A stretch of 48,591 bases of DNA from Bdellovibrionota bacterium (lineage in GTDB: Bacteria > Bdellovibrionota > UBA1018 > CAUJDS01). The number at the start of each line of letters is the position of its first letter. Position 1 is the first letter of the stretch. Shown here in pieces: positions 8,084 to 15,935 of the stretch. Location: contig CAUJDS010000061.1 of NCBI GenBank assembly GCA_963169695.1, positions 1 to 48,591 of the forward strand, read 5' to 3'. The notes beneath the pieces are model-generated. The model was not told where the DNA came from. It saw only the letters and a list, made by a program, of their open reading frames with translations, and made no database searches. The position numbers and the translations under genes were made by a program.

Positions 8084-10363
8084 CTATTTTCCGTTCATAC
8101 CTTTTTCCCAAGCGCCGAGGATGGGCTCTTCGGGAAGTCGAAGTTTGAAGTGCTCTCCGTCGTGAATATAGTCGTACTCAATAAACTGCGGAACGTCTTC
8201 GGCCCCTGGCTTCTTGGCGACAATGTCCCATGCCTTCTCATGCATGACCCAGAGTTTATTGCCTAAGAAGTTATTCCCAAAGCGAATCCCGTAGCGTGAC
8301 CCAGCGTCAAGCGTGTTGTAGGTGAGCTTTTTCCAAACTGGAATCCGGAGTGCCGTCACTGCAATATTTTGAACGGCTGGATTGCTAGTGAGATCTCCCA
8401 CAAGTTTGCTTTTGAAGAACTTTGCGATCTTCGAATTGAGAAACCCAGCAATGGAATAGCGAGTCGTCGAGGTGGCCAAGAGTGGCATACTGCCCAAAGT
8501 AAATGGCCCTTCAATTCCAAAGACATTGAAGCCTGAGGTGTAACTACTCATAAAGGTAGACCACGCTAAGCCCATCTTGATATCGCCGGGCATTTCGGCT
8601 TCTTGACCTGGGTTTACTCCAAAAAATTCTGCCATATCCGCTGCATGACGAACCGTGAAGTTGGCCGCCGCTCCACTGACCAGTCCAGTAGCGGCAAAAA
8701 GTGCGCCTTTTTGAAAATAAGATCCTACGCGTTGAACGGCGGTGAAGTCCTTCCAGTTACCACCCAATGGTGTATCCGGAAGGCTCTTGTTCCATCGCAG
8801 AGAAGCCCCGAGAGTGGCATCCAAAACGGGATTCTTAAATTCCACAGGCTTCATGGCAAATTGCCCCTTGAGGTCCCAGTAATGAAACCGTGGCGAGAGA
8901 AAATAGACCAATGCCGTGTCGACCATAAAAACACAGAGGACATCGACACCAAACTGCAACGGACGCTCCGATATGGGAAGCGCATCCTTGTCCAGGTGAT
9001 TGGCGAGCCAGAGCATAAAGAATCCAGCAGCCATTTCTAGGGTCCACTCAAACTGAAACTCGGTTGTCACCCAAGAGTACTCCGGCGTAGCCATCATGGC
9101 GCCGCGATAGTTTCGGGGCATATTGACCACGCTCGGAAGTCGTTTCCAATTGGGAAGTTTGATCGCAAACGAAGCGCCCGATGTGAGGACGTTGGAGGCC
9201 AGGCGGTCCCCGCCGGCAATAAGTCGGTTGACGCCGGGAACTTTGTCTTCGATTTTGGCAAGTCCGCGTAGAGGCATTCCAATCGCTGGGCGTTTGGCGA
9301 TGGCTTCTCGGACGTTTTTTCCGCGGTAGACAATATTGAAGTAGGTCGCCATCATCTGATCCGTCACGAGATGGTCTTCCACCATGGGAGTCGTGATGCC
9401 AGCCTTCAGCTGATCAGCAATCGCCTCTTGTCTTGGGCGGTCCAGGAATTTGCTTGCTTGTGCGCCTGGATAACCCTTCTCTTTGATGCCTGATTTCATG
9501 ACGGCTCTTAGGTCACTTGGAAGGAATTTACTCTCAGCAAATGCCTCGCGCATATTTTCTTTGCCTTGGACGTCGGCTCTGGGGCCAAAATCTCTGGCTA
9601 GCTTATCGAAGACTGCGCGCTGGATTCCTTTGGGGATGGTTGAATCCTTAAAGAATTCGGCAACCGGTTTGCCATCCTTTCGGATGACATAACTCATAAA
9701 AGTTTCGTAGTAGTCTTCAGCCGCTCGACGTGATTGGTATCCAGAAATAGAAAGAGGGTTTACGAAGAGGCGACGCTCTGGAATGAGTACATTATCTCCT
9801 CTTGCCTTCATTCCATCCAGCTTTTGGTTCAGCGTGCGAATTTTGTCTTCGGCAAAAAAGCCCTCGTCCATGATTCGTCGCAGCTCTTGTGCAATCTCAG
9901 GCTTCTCTCTGTTGAGCTCTTGCCAACTAAACTCGGGCGGAACTTTCTCGTCCCTGAGGAGTTGCTTTGCAAGTACGGGAGAAAAGTCATCCATTCGCTT
10001 GAGGAGGTAATTCATTTCGGGAAGGCGAGTAACGATCTCGTCAACCTGGTTCAGTGCGTGGGTGTCGAGTTTGAGAATGGCAGTAGCGAATTCATCGAGA
10101 CTACCCGCACTCGCGGCCGTTTCCAATCCAGGCACCGCTTTGATTTCTGTTTGGATCCTTCTTAGTACCAGCAACTCGTAGTCGTGACCGCGTTCTAAAG
10201 AGAAAACCACCCGCTGGTATCCCTTGCCTAGAAAGTCTACCAATTTGCTAATGGCTCCCTGAGCATTGGCGTGAGTTGGAATCAGCGATATCGCAGTAAA
10301 AAAGAACAATCCAAAAAAGGCACCCCGGCCTCGACTTCGAGGTCTGATCCAATCCACCCACAT
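8084..10363 (-). CDS. Large exported/membrane protein of unknown function
   Basis: 759 residues from the ATG at 10363-10361, chosen because a GGGGAA sequence precedes it and it puts a signal peptide at the N-terminus: basic 'RPRSRGRG', core 'AFFGLFFFTAISLI', cleavage after 'THANA'. Longer readings to 10525 would overlap the divergent gene's upstream region. The first 400 residues are hydrophilic and helical. The C-terminal half has several probable membrane segments ('AAGFFMLWLANHL', 'VDVLCVFMVDTALVYFL', 'FAATGLVSGAAANF'). I do not recognise the family. It precedes the DUF1538 and PII-like genes by 33 bases, so it may be part of the same operon and system, but nothing in the sequence proves this. 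Confidence 0.7.
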   Translation of the reverse strand: MWVDWIRPRSRGRGAFFGLFFFTAISLIPTHANAQGAISKLVDFLGKGYQRVVFSLERGHDYELLVLRRIQTEIKAVPGLETAASAGSLDEFATAILKLDTHALNQVDEIVTRLPEMNYLLKRMDDFSPVLAKQLLRDEKVPPEFSWQELNREKPEIAQELRRIMDEGFFAEDKIRTLNQKLDGMKARGDNVLIPERRLFVNPLSISGYQSRRAAEDYYETFMSYVIRKDGKPVAEFFKDSTIPKGIQRAVFDKLARDFGPRADVQGKENMREAFAESKFLPSDLRAVMKSGIKEKGYPGAQASKFLDRPRQEAIADQLKAGITTPMVEDHLVTDQMMATYFNIVYRGKNVREAIAKRPAIGMPLRGLAKIEDKVPGVNRLIAGGDRLASNVLTSGASFAIKLPNWKRLPSVVNMPRNYRGAMMATPEYSWVTTEFQFEWTLEMAAGFFMLWLANHLDKDALPISERPLQFGVDVLCVFMVDTALVYFLSPRFHYWDLKGQFAMKPVEFKNPVLDATLGASLRWNKSLPDTPLGGNWKDFTAVQRVGSYFQKGALFAATGLVSGAAANFTVRHAADMAEFFGVNPGQEAEMPGDIKMGLAWSTFMSSYTSGFNVFGIEGPFTLGSMPLLATSTTRYSIAGFLNSKIAKFFKSKLVGDLTSNPAVQNIAVTALRIPVWKKLTYNTLDAGSRYGIRFGNNFLGNKLWVMHEKAWDIVAKKPGAEDVPQFIEYDYIHDGEHFKLRLPEEPILGAWEKGMNGK

Positions 10364-10514
10364 AAGGTTTCCCCACACTTTTTCAACTATGAAAGATCTG
10401 CTAGCGACACTCATCCTTAGTCGCTGGCGCGCTTCACCATCAAGGGTTGAAAAGCTAGCAAGGAAGTTGCGCGCTATCAAGTGGGGGGCTAAATTAAACT
10501 TCGATAGGGATTCA

Positions 10515-11081
10515 ATGGCTGACAAATCTTATCTAGAAAAAATATTTGCAGAATGGAATGCCTCGCACTTTCAGGGAATGCTCCATCCGCCCGAGCTTCG
10601 TTGGAATGCTCGGCTCAGTAGCAGCGCGGGGCGTTTCTATCCCAAGCGCGCCTCGCGTTGGAGCCTCTGGCCCAAAACGCCCGTAATCGAAATTGCAACC
10701 TACCTTCTTAAGGAAGACGATTCCGAAAAATGGATTCGAGACACCTTGGGTCACGAGATGATTCACCAATGGTTGTGGCAATTGGGGCGACCGTACGGAC
10801 ATACGGCGGAATTTAGAAAGAAGATGAAAGAGCTGGGAGTCAGTCGCTACAATCTCGTGCCGCGAAGGCGCGCAGTGAAATACCAATACCACTGCCCTAG
10901 CTGTGGCCTCGCTTATCCTTCTCGCAAACGGATTGTGATGAAGGCGTGTGGAAGATGCTGTCGTGCTCACGCGGGCGGCAAGTATGATTCAAGGTTTAAA
11001 TTGATTTTGGATAATAAATTGCCGTCTCTGGAAGCCCTAGGGGGGAGTGTGGGGGGGGGACCGGCTTCCAGAGACGGTTAA
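10515..11081 (+). CDS. SprT-like zinc metalloprotein
   Basis: 188 residues from the ATG at 10515, which has AGGGA five bases upstream. An in-frame start at 10389 would add 42 unlikely residues. The SprT-like domain is complete: 'LEKIFAEWNASHF' at the N-terminus, the zinc-peptidase motif HEMIH at residues 80-84 within 'LGHEMIHQWLWQLG', a third histidine at 96 (GHTAEF), and a C-terminal zinc ribbon CPSC...CGRC. The family includes bacterial SprT and the eukaryotic DNA-protein-crosslink protease SPRTN; the bacterial role is poorly defined. The last 20 residues (after KYDSRFK) are low-complexity and are encoded by the hairpin at 11022-11077. It is convergent with the bEBP-like gene; the two stop codons share TTAA. 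Confidence 0.85.
   Translation: MADKSYLEKIFAEWNASHFQGMLHPPELRWNARLSSSAGRFYPKRASRWSLWPKTPVIEIATYLLKEDDSEKWIRDTLGHEMIHQWLWQLGRPYGHTAEFRKKMKELGVSRYNLVPRRRAVKYQYHCPSCGLAYPSRKRIVMKACGRCCRAHAGGKYDSRFKLILDNKLPSLEALGGSVGGGPASRDG
11022..11077. terminator. 15-bp perfect hairpin with G-run loop at convergent gene junction
   Basis: CCGTCTCTGGAAGCC at 11022-11036 is the exact reverse complement of 11063-11077. The 26-base loop holds two G runs, six at 11040-11045 and nine at 11051-11059. The structure lies in the last codons of the SprT-like gene and immediately before the stop of the opposing gene, so it may be a bidirectional terminator. No long T tract follows on either strand, so it is not a textbook intrinsic terminator. 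Confidence 0.55.
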
Positions 11082-11941
11082 GGACTTAACCGGTCAGAGA
11101 CCGAATCAAGTCCATACTTTTTAATTTTTTTCAACAAAACTTCTTTATCAAGGCGGTTCACTTCGCAGGTGCGATCGATCTGCCAATCAAAGGTCTTTAA
11201 TAACTCAGTAATGTAGATCTTTTCAAACTCTTCTCGCGTTGCTTTGAAATCAATTCGATCACAGCCCAAATCAGGAAGATCACAAGAATCGATTCCGTCG
11301 GTTTTGCACTGAATAACCGCGTAGCGCAAGACGTTTCTTAATTCGCGCAGATTGCCTGGCCATGTATAGCCTTTAAGTAGCGTCCAGGCGGCTTCGGTGA
11401 TGGAGCGAATGTGCTCGCGATGAAGTTCGCGTGTGATTTCCTTAACGATGCCACAAGCGATATCTTCAAATTCTTCTTTGCGCTGATTCAAATCAGGCAT
11501 TTCGATTCGAAAAACGTTGAGGCGTTGTAACAATTCAGAATTGAAAAGCCCGCTCTGCGCGCGACCTTCTAAGGCTGAACTTGTTGTAGCGATGATGCGT
11601 GCATTGACCAAGAGACGAGTCCCATTGCGCTCGGGATGAGGAATGGAACGTGTTTTCAAAAATTCTAAAAGTATTTTTTGCTCCGCCAATGGCCATTCGC
11701 CAACTTCCGCAATAAGGAAGCTGCCACCTTGGGCGGCCGGAATCTGCTGAGCCAGTGATTGATTGTGATCTGCTACCACCAATGGGAGCGCGGCACGTGG
11801 ACCGTTGGAGTGAATCCAGCGCGCAAGTGCGCTTCGACCGGTTCCGCTCTGGCCATAAATGAGCACGGGTGCACCTTCGGCTTGAGCTGCAAGAACTGCT
11901 AATCGGCGTTGGCTAGGTGGCACGAAGTGAACGAGTTCCAT
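11078..11941 (-). CDS. Degenerate sigma-54-activator-type AAA regulator lacking GAFTGA
   Basis: 287 residues from the ATG at 11941; a TTG four codons upstream at 11953 is the alternative. The domain order is AAA+ core then Fis-type helix-turn-helix, with no N-terminal sensor domain. Walker A is GQSGTGRS (30-37). The usual GAFTGA sigma-54-contact loop is missing, because the segment between Walker A and B is shortened. The Walker B 'LFLDEIG' is replaced by 'SFLIAEVG' (about 74-81), so the aspartate is lost. 'YTWPGNLRELRNVLRYAV' (sensor II) is well kept. The C-terminus 'TCEVNRLDKEVLLKKIKKYG' resembles a Fis HTH. It probably binds DNA but is unlikely to activate sigma-54 promoters in the normal way. 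The targets are unknown; it is divergent from the aminotransferase gene. Confidence 0.75.
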   Translation of the reverse strand: MELVHFVPPSQRRLAVLAAQAEGAPVLIYGQSGTGRSALARWIHSNGPRAALPLVVADHNQSLAQQIPAAQGGSFLIAEVGEWPLAEQKILLEFLKTRSIPHPERNGTRLLVNARIIATTSSALEGRAQSGLFNSELLQRLNVFRIEMPDLNQRKEEFEDIACGIVKEITRELHREHIRSITEAAWTLLKGYTWPGNLRELRNVLRYAVIQCKTDGIDSCDLPDLGCDRIDFKATREEFEKIYITELLKTFDWQIDRTCEVNRLDKEVLLKKIKKYGLDSVSDRLSP

Positions 11942-12079
11942 GGTCTGTCCCAATTCAAAAAACCTAATGTTTTATGCTGATCCCCGATAAAAAGTTCACC
12001 TGACGTAACGCGGCGTTGCGTTGAAGTCAAGTGCGAAAGTAGAAGCCGATCTCAGCTGGCTTGGGGTAAGGTAGGGGCC

Positions 12080-13192
12080 ATGAATTCTTTTCGAAGCGAA
12101 TTTTTGGATTTTGAAGGCAAGATTCACCTCAATAATGCGGGCATTGCTCCTATGACTCGAGTGGCTCATGAGGCGATCGTTCATTGGAGTCACACGCTTG
12201 CGACTCAGGCAAGCCTCGGTCGAAATTCAATTGTCGAAGTTTATTCACAAAGCCGAAATCAAATTGCCAACTTTTTGCATTGTCGGCCTACGGACCTCGG
12301 ATTTTTTCAAACCTGCGCAGTGGCTATTTCGCAGCTGGCCCTTGGTTTGAAATTGTCGAAAGGCGATCAAATCCTTACCTGGGAGATTGAATACCCCTCG
12401 AATGCCTATCCTTGGTTAGAGGCGTGCCGTCGTTCGGGTGCTGAGCTGATACGGATTCCCTGTGAGGACGGCACCATCCGAATGGAACGCCTCCTAGAGG
12501 CGATAGGGCCTTCGACCAAGGTGGTGGCGATCTCTTGGGTACAGTTTCAGAGTGGCGCGATAACCGATCTTACGCCGCTTTCTCGCCGATGCCGTGAAGT
12601 GGGCGCACTTTTGGCGGTCGATGGCATTCAGGGCTTGGGTGTCCTTCCTTTTGATTTCGAAAAATCTGGAATCGATGCGCTCTGTGGTGGTCCGCATAAG
12701 TGGATTTGTGGTCCGCTGGGTTTGGGATTTATGGCGTTGCGCGAAGAGTGGCAATCGCGATTGCGCCCCCTTGCGTTGGGTGCGTTCTCTTACGGCACTT
12801 CTGAGGATCCAGTTGATCCTTCGCGTCCACTTCGAGATGGAATGGCGCGATTTGAGCCTGGCTCGCCTAGTTTTCTTCCCGTTCTGGGGATGGCAGCGAG
12901 CATGATAGCCATTCAGAAAAATGAGAAAAGTATTGCTGCGCTTGCACAGCAGCATGCATTGAAACTGAGGGATGGATTTCGGGCGCTCGGGGCCAAGCTT
13001 TTAGGCGAAGGGAACTTGAGTCCTATCGTCACACTTCAGCATGAACGTCAAAAGCAATTGACCCAGGCATTCGACCGTCGAGGAGTTTCTTACGCATCGC
13101 GCGGAGGCGGCATTCGCCTTTCGCCGCATGGCTTCAATACGGAAGAAGAAATGGAAGAAGTCTTGGCGATTGCTGCCTCTCAATTACAGTGA
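12080..13192 (+). CDS. Class V aminotransferase (cysteine desulfurase-like fold)
   Basis: 370 residues from the ATG at 12080 with GGTAGGGG close upstream. The N-terminal 'IHLNNAGIAPMTRVAHEAI' and 'VVAISWVQFQSGAITDLTPLSRRCREVGALLAVDGIQGLG' are hallmarks of the class V PLP-dependent family. The Schiff-base lysine is K207 in 'CGGPHKWICGPLG'. The family includes isopenicillin-N epimerase-like enzymes, cysteine desulfurases and kynureninases. No catalytic cysteine loop typical of SufS/IscS is evident, so the substrate cannot be assigned. It heads a run of same-strand genes that reaches clpA; the next gene starts 31 bases downstream. Confidence 0.85.
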   Translation: MNSFRSEFLDFEGKIHLNNAGIAPMTRVAHEAIVHWSHTLATQASLGRNSIVEVYSQSRNQIANFLHCRPTDLGFFQTCAVAISQLALGLKLSKGDQILTWEIEYPSNAYPWLEACRRSGAELIRIPCEDGTIRMERLLEAIGPSTKVVAISWVQFQSGAITDLTPLSRRCREVGALLAVDGIQGLGVLPFDFEKSGIDALCGGPHKWICGPLGLGFMALREEWQSRLRPLALGAFSYGTSEDPVDPSRPLRDGMARFEPGSPSFLPVLGMAASMIAIQKNEKSIAALAQQHALKLRDGFRALGAKLLGEGNLSPIVTLQHERQKQLTQAFDRRGVSYASRGGGIRLSPHGFNTEEEMEEVLAIAASQLQ

Positions 13193-13223
13193 TAGATTTA
13201 TTGCATCAATAGAGGGGGTCTCA

Positions 13224-13997
13224 ATGCAACGTTGTGGTGGGTCGCGGATTTCTTGGTTGGTAAGTGTTTTTGCATTGGTTGCGCTAATGGGCGGGCGAGC
13301 AAACGCTCAATTCACCGCGCTTAGCAATTTGAGCAGCGTCACTCAGTCGGATGCTGACGGAATGTTGAAGCTCATTGGATACGGAACCATTCATCGCTTC
13401 TACCAGCCTTCGGCAAGTCTTGGACCTTGGGGGTTTGAGCTTTCTCTCCAAGGAACGGCAGTCCTTATCGGAAGCGACACGAAGACGACGATTAAAAAGT
13501 TTACGAGCTCTAGTGTTCCAGCCGTTCTACCCGTTCCAGCTTTGCAGGGTTATTTGGGATTTCCATTGGACATCGAAGCGGGATTCTCTTGGGTAGGCGG
13601 AGTTCAAGACTTGTCTCTTTTTTCGATGGGAGTTTCTTGGGGCGGCTTGAAGCTTCCCTTTATGACGATTACTCCACGAGCTTCTTTTACGACCAATAAA
13701 ATTTCTTTCGTCAAGAGTTCGGGATGGAGCCTAGAAGTTGCCGCGTCTTACCCACTTGGATTGACTGAACCTTATATTTTTCTCGGAATGACAGGTGCTT
13801 CAGCCAATATGAATGGCCTCTCTCAGTCTGCACTTTTGACTGTGGCGACCGGAATCAGCCTGGATCGTTCCTTCACGTCTATGGTGATTGGAGCGGGCGT
13901 GCCGTTGAAGCTTGGGTTTTTTCATTTGAGACCTGAGTTTCAGTATTACACTGCAGGCGTGACCTCTGCGGGTGTGAAACTGGCCTTTGTATTTTAG
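13224..13997 (+). CDS. Putative outer-membrane beta-barrel protein
   Basis: 257 residues from the ATG at 13224, preceded by AGAGGGGG. A longer in-frame reading from 13128 would overlap the aminotransferase gene. The signal peptide is 'MQRCGGSRISW' plus a hydrophobic core ending 'GGRANA|Q'. The rest alternates polar and hydrophobic residues in short strands with glycine and aromatic residues ('GWSLEVAASYPLG', 'LRPEFQYYTAG'), and the protein ends 'VKLAFVF', with a terminal aromatic residue as recognised by the BAM machinery. This is a typical small barrel of unknown specificity. It is followed after 11 bases by another exported protein and probably shares an operon with it. Confidence 0.75.
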   Translation: MQRCGGSRISWLVSVFALVALMGGRANAQFTALSNLSSVTQSDADGMLKLIGYGTIHRFYQPSASLGPWGFELSLQGTAVLIGSDTKTTIKKFTSSSVPAVLPVPALQGYLGFPLDIEAGFSWVGGVQDLSLFSMGVSWGGLKLPFMTITPRASFTTNKISFVKSSGWSLEVAASYPLGLTEPYIFLGMTGASANMNGLSQSALLTVATGISLDRSFTSMVIGAGVPLKLGFFHLRPEFQYYTAGVTSAGVKLAFVF

Positions 13998-14008
13998 GTA
14001 GGTTTGGC

Positions 14009-14749
14009 GTGCGAGGTTGGGTCCTCCTGGCTTTTTTGGGTTCGGTGGCCCTTGCCGGACCGCAAAAGCCTTCACCAAAAGCGCTTGAAGCTAAGCGCAA
14101 TTCGGAATTATTTTCAGAAATGTTTCGCGTGGTTTTTGATCGGAAGATCGAAGACCGCGCCTTTTTTGGGAATTGGGTGGACACGCTCAATCAGGGCGCT
14201 TCTTTGGATGGAATGTACAATACACTCACTCACTCGGAGTGGTACCGGCTTCTAGAAACCCAATTCGCCAAGGGCAATAGCAATGCTGCAAAGTTCTTTT
14301 CTGAGGAAATGGAATTGCTGCAAAAGGATTTGCCCTATTTTACGATGATGGACAAGTCACAGACCGGGCCTTTGCCGGTTATGGGGATGGAGAGTCTACT
14401 TCAGGTCGACCGAAATCCCGTCCAACCCCAAAAGCGTCTACCGGCCGCAGAGATGGAAAAGCTTTTTCAAAAATCCTCGATCTATGTTTTGAAGCGCCTC
14501 TTGGGAGATGAAGCCCTGAAGTGGATTGAATTTCGAAGCAACGATCGTGGCAAACTAGCCGAGTGGTATGGACCCTGGACATCACGGATGGCAAAGCTTG
14601 GAATTTATTTTGGGCTAGAACAACGCAATTGGGATCGAGTGGATTTTCATACGAAGTGGGCTATGACCGCGGACCCCGTTTTACTGAAGTGGGAAGTATT
14701 GAATCGCTACCATCGAGTTCTCAATGCTTTTTTGAATTCCAAGGAGTAA
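14009..14749 (+). CDS. Exported protein of unknown function
   Basis: 246 residues from a GTG at 14009, chosen because AGGTAGGT lies upstream and the reading begins with a short signal peptide (RGWVLLAFLGSVALAG, cleavage before PQKP). The mature protein is mixed alpha-helical with many charged and aromatic residues ('RVVFDRKIEDRAFFGNWVDTL'). I see no known motif. It lies 11 bases after the outer-membrane protein gene and 9 bases before the PilZ-like gene, which suggests co-transcription. Confidence 0.7.
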   Translation: MRGWVLLAFLGSVALAGPQKPSPKALEAKRNSELFSEMFRVVFDRKIEDRAFFGNWVDTLNQGASLDGMYNTLTHSEWYRLLETQFAKGNSNAAKFFSEEMELLQKDLPYFTMMDKSQTGPLPVMGMESLLQVDRNPVQPQKRLPAAEMEKLFQKSSIYVLKRLLGDEALKWIEFRSNDRGKLAEWYGPWTSRMAKLGIYFGLEQRNWDRVDFHTKWAMTADPVLLKWEVLNRYHRVLNAFLNSKE

Positions 14750-14758
14750 GCTTGCTTC

Positions 14759-15553
14759 ATGGGGTTTTTGCGCGCGTTTTTTAGAAATGCCTCTGCCGAA
14801 TCAAAGGAAGCCTCGGCTCCAATCAAGCATACATCCACTCCACCCATACCTCAGCCTATTCAGCGAGCCGTGCGAGTGCAGGTCACCCCATTGCATGATG
14901 TAGAGTTTGAAATCATTGAAGGGTCCTTAAGAAAAACGGTTCGTGTAGCCAATATTTCTGTCTATGGTCTGGGACTCGTTCGGGACGACACCATGGCATG
15001 GCCAGCAACGGGTGAAGTCCTTCATGGCATATTGACGCTTCAAAAAACTCAGACTCCCTTAAAGCTCAAGATTCGCCACCACGCACCGCGTGTGGTTGGT
15101 TGCGAGTTTATGGAAGCACCCGCACCTCTCAGAAATCAGATCCTGAGTTTTTTTGAGGTCGAGTTGGCTGGTGTGGAAATGATCAAGGTGAGGTCCGATC
15201 TTCTGCAAAAGCCTCCCAAGGGTGAGCCGCATTGGTATCGGGGTGGTGATCAGGCAGAACTCTATTTTGTAACTTTGCAGGATCAAATTGAGAGTTTTCA
15301 TATGAGCTTTCTAGGGTGGTATCTGCAAGCAAGTGAGCGAGAGTCTCTGCGTATGGGTCGGGTGATGGATGATGATAGCGTTGCAAAAGATCGCCCTGCT
15401 TACAAGCCCAGCGACCTGATTCGGTTTGAACCTTTGTCCGATCCTGTGCTCAATGCAGCGGCGCGCCTCATTTTGAGTGTACAGGGTTTGTCAGAGCAGC
15501 ATCGCAAAACGCTTCTAGGGTGGATCAAGAATGTCCAGCGAACAGGTACCTAA
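14759..15553 (+). CDS. PilZ-like domain protein
   Basis: 264 residues, ATG at 14759; AAGGAG lies 12 bases upstream, slightly far. Residues about 35-130 resemble a PilZ domain: an arginine cluster 'QRAVRVQV' followed by a strand with 'ANISVYGLGL', matching the N/D-x-S-x-x-G motif, and 'GCEFMEAP' at the end of the barrel. The first motif has RxxR rather than the classical RxxxR, so cyclic-di-GMP binding is uncertain. The C-terminal half (about 140-264) is an unknown helical domain. Its 3' end overlaps clpS by 23 bases, giving tight co-expression with the ClpS/ClpA degradation machine. Confidence 0.6.
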   Translation: MGFLRAFFRNASAESKEASAPIKHTSTPPIPQPIQRAVRVQVTPLHDVEFEIIEGSLRKTVRVANISVYGLGLVRDDTMAWPATGEVLHGILTLQKTQTPLKLKIRHHAPRVVGCEFMEAPAPLRNQILSFFEVELAGVEMIKVRSDLLQKPPKGEPHWYRGGDQAELYFVTLQDQIESFHMSFLGWYLQASERESLRMGRVMDDDSVAKDRPAYKPSDLIRFEPLSDPVLNAAARLILSVQGLSEQHRKTLLGWIKNVQRTGT

Positions 15554-15866
15554 AACCGAAGAGCAAGGAGAAGTGGACCTGCAAGATGAGGCCGCAAGTG
15601 CTCTCCCCCCCAAGTACGCCAATGTGCTCCACAACGATGATTACACCTCGATGGAGTTCGTCATACTGGTTCTAAAAAAATATTTTCAGAAGAATTCTGA
15701 CGAAGCTGATCAATTAATGTGGCGGGTTCACAAAGAAGGTCGCGCGGTGGTCGGCATTTATCCCTATGATATTGCTGAAACAAAAGCTATGCAGGTTAGT
15801 CAGGAGGCCCGAAGGCGAGGGTTTCCACTTTGTTGTACCGTCGAGCCCATCGATGGGGCTAGTTGA
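15531..15866 (+). CDS. clpS: ATP-dependent Clp protease adaptor ClpS
   Basis: 111 residues. After a flexible acidic N-terminus (about 1-28), the conserved core 'YANVLHNDDYTSMEFV' carries the Asn-Asp substrate-pocket residues near 35-37. 'VHKEGRAVVGIYPYDIAETKAMQVSQEARRRGFPLCCTVEP' completes the ClpS fold. ClpS delivers N-degron substrates to ClpAP. It is followed by clpA after 69 bases, the usual arrangement. The start ATG lies inside the 3' end of the PilZ-like gene, so its translation is probably coupled. Confidence 0.96.
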   Translation: MSSEQVPKTEEQGEVDLQDEAASALPPKYANVLHNDDYTSMEFVILVLKKYFQKNSDEADQLMWRVHKEGRAVVGIYPYDIAETKAMQVSQEARRRGFPLCCTVEPIDGAS

Positions 15867-15935
15867 CTCTGAGGAAATAGGACCCATTTAGATAGGAAGT
15901 GGTAGAACCGCGATGGCGGAGGAGGTCCTTCATTC

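Noticed and set aside
9734-10165. 143-residue plus-strand frame opposite the 759-aa gene
   Set aside because: Shadow of the minus-strand gene; no motif, no ribosome-binding site and unlikely composition.
12494-12955. 153-residue minus-strand frame opposite the aminotransferase gene
   Set aside because: Fully inside a well-conserved enzyme gene, with Arg/His-rich composition typical of an antisense frame.
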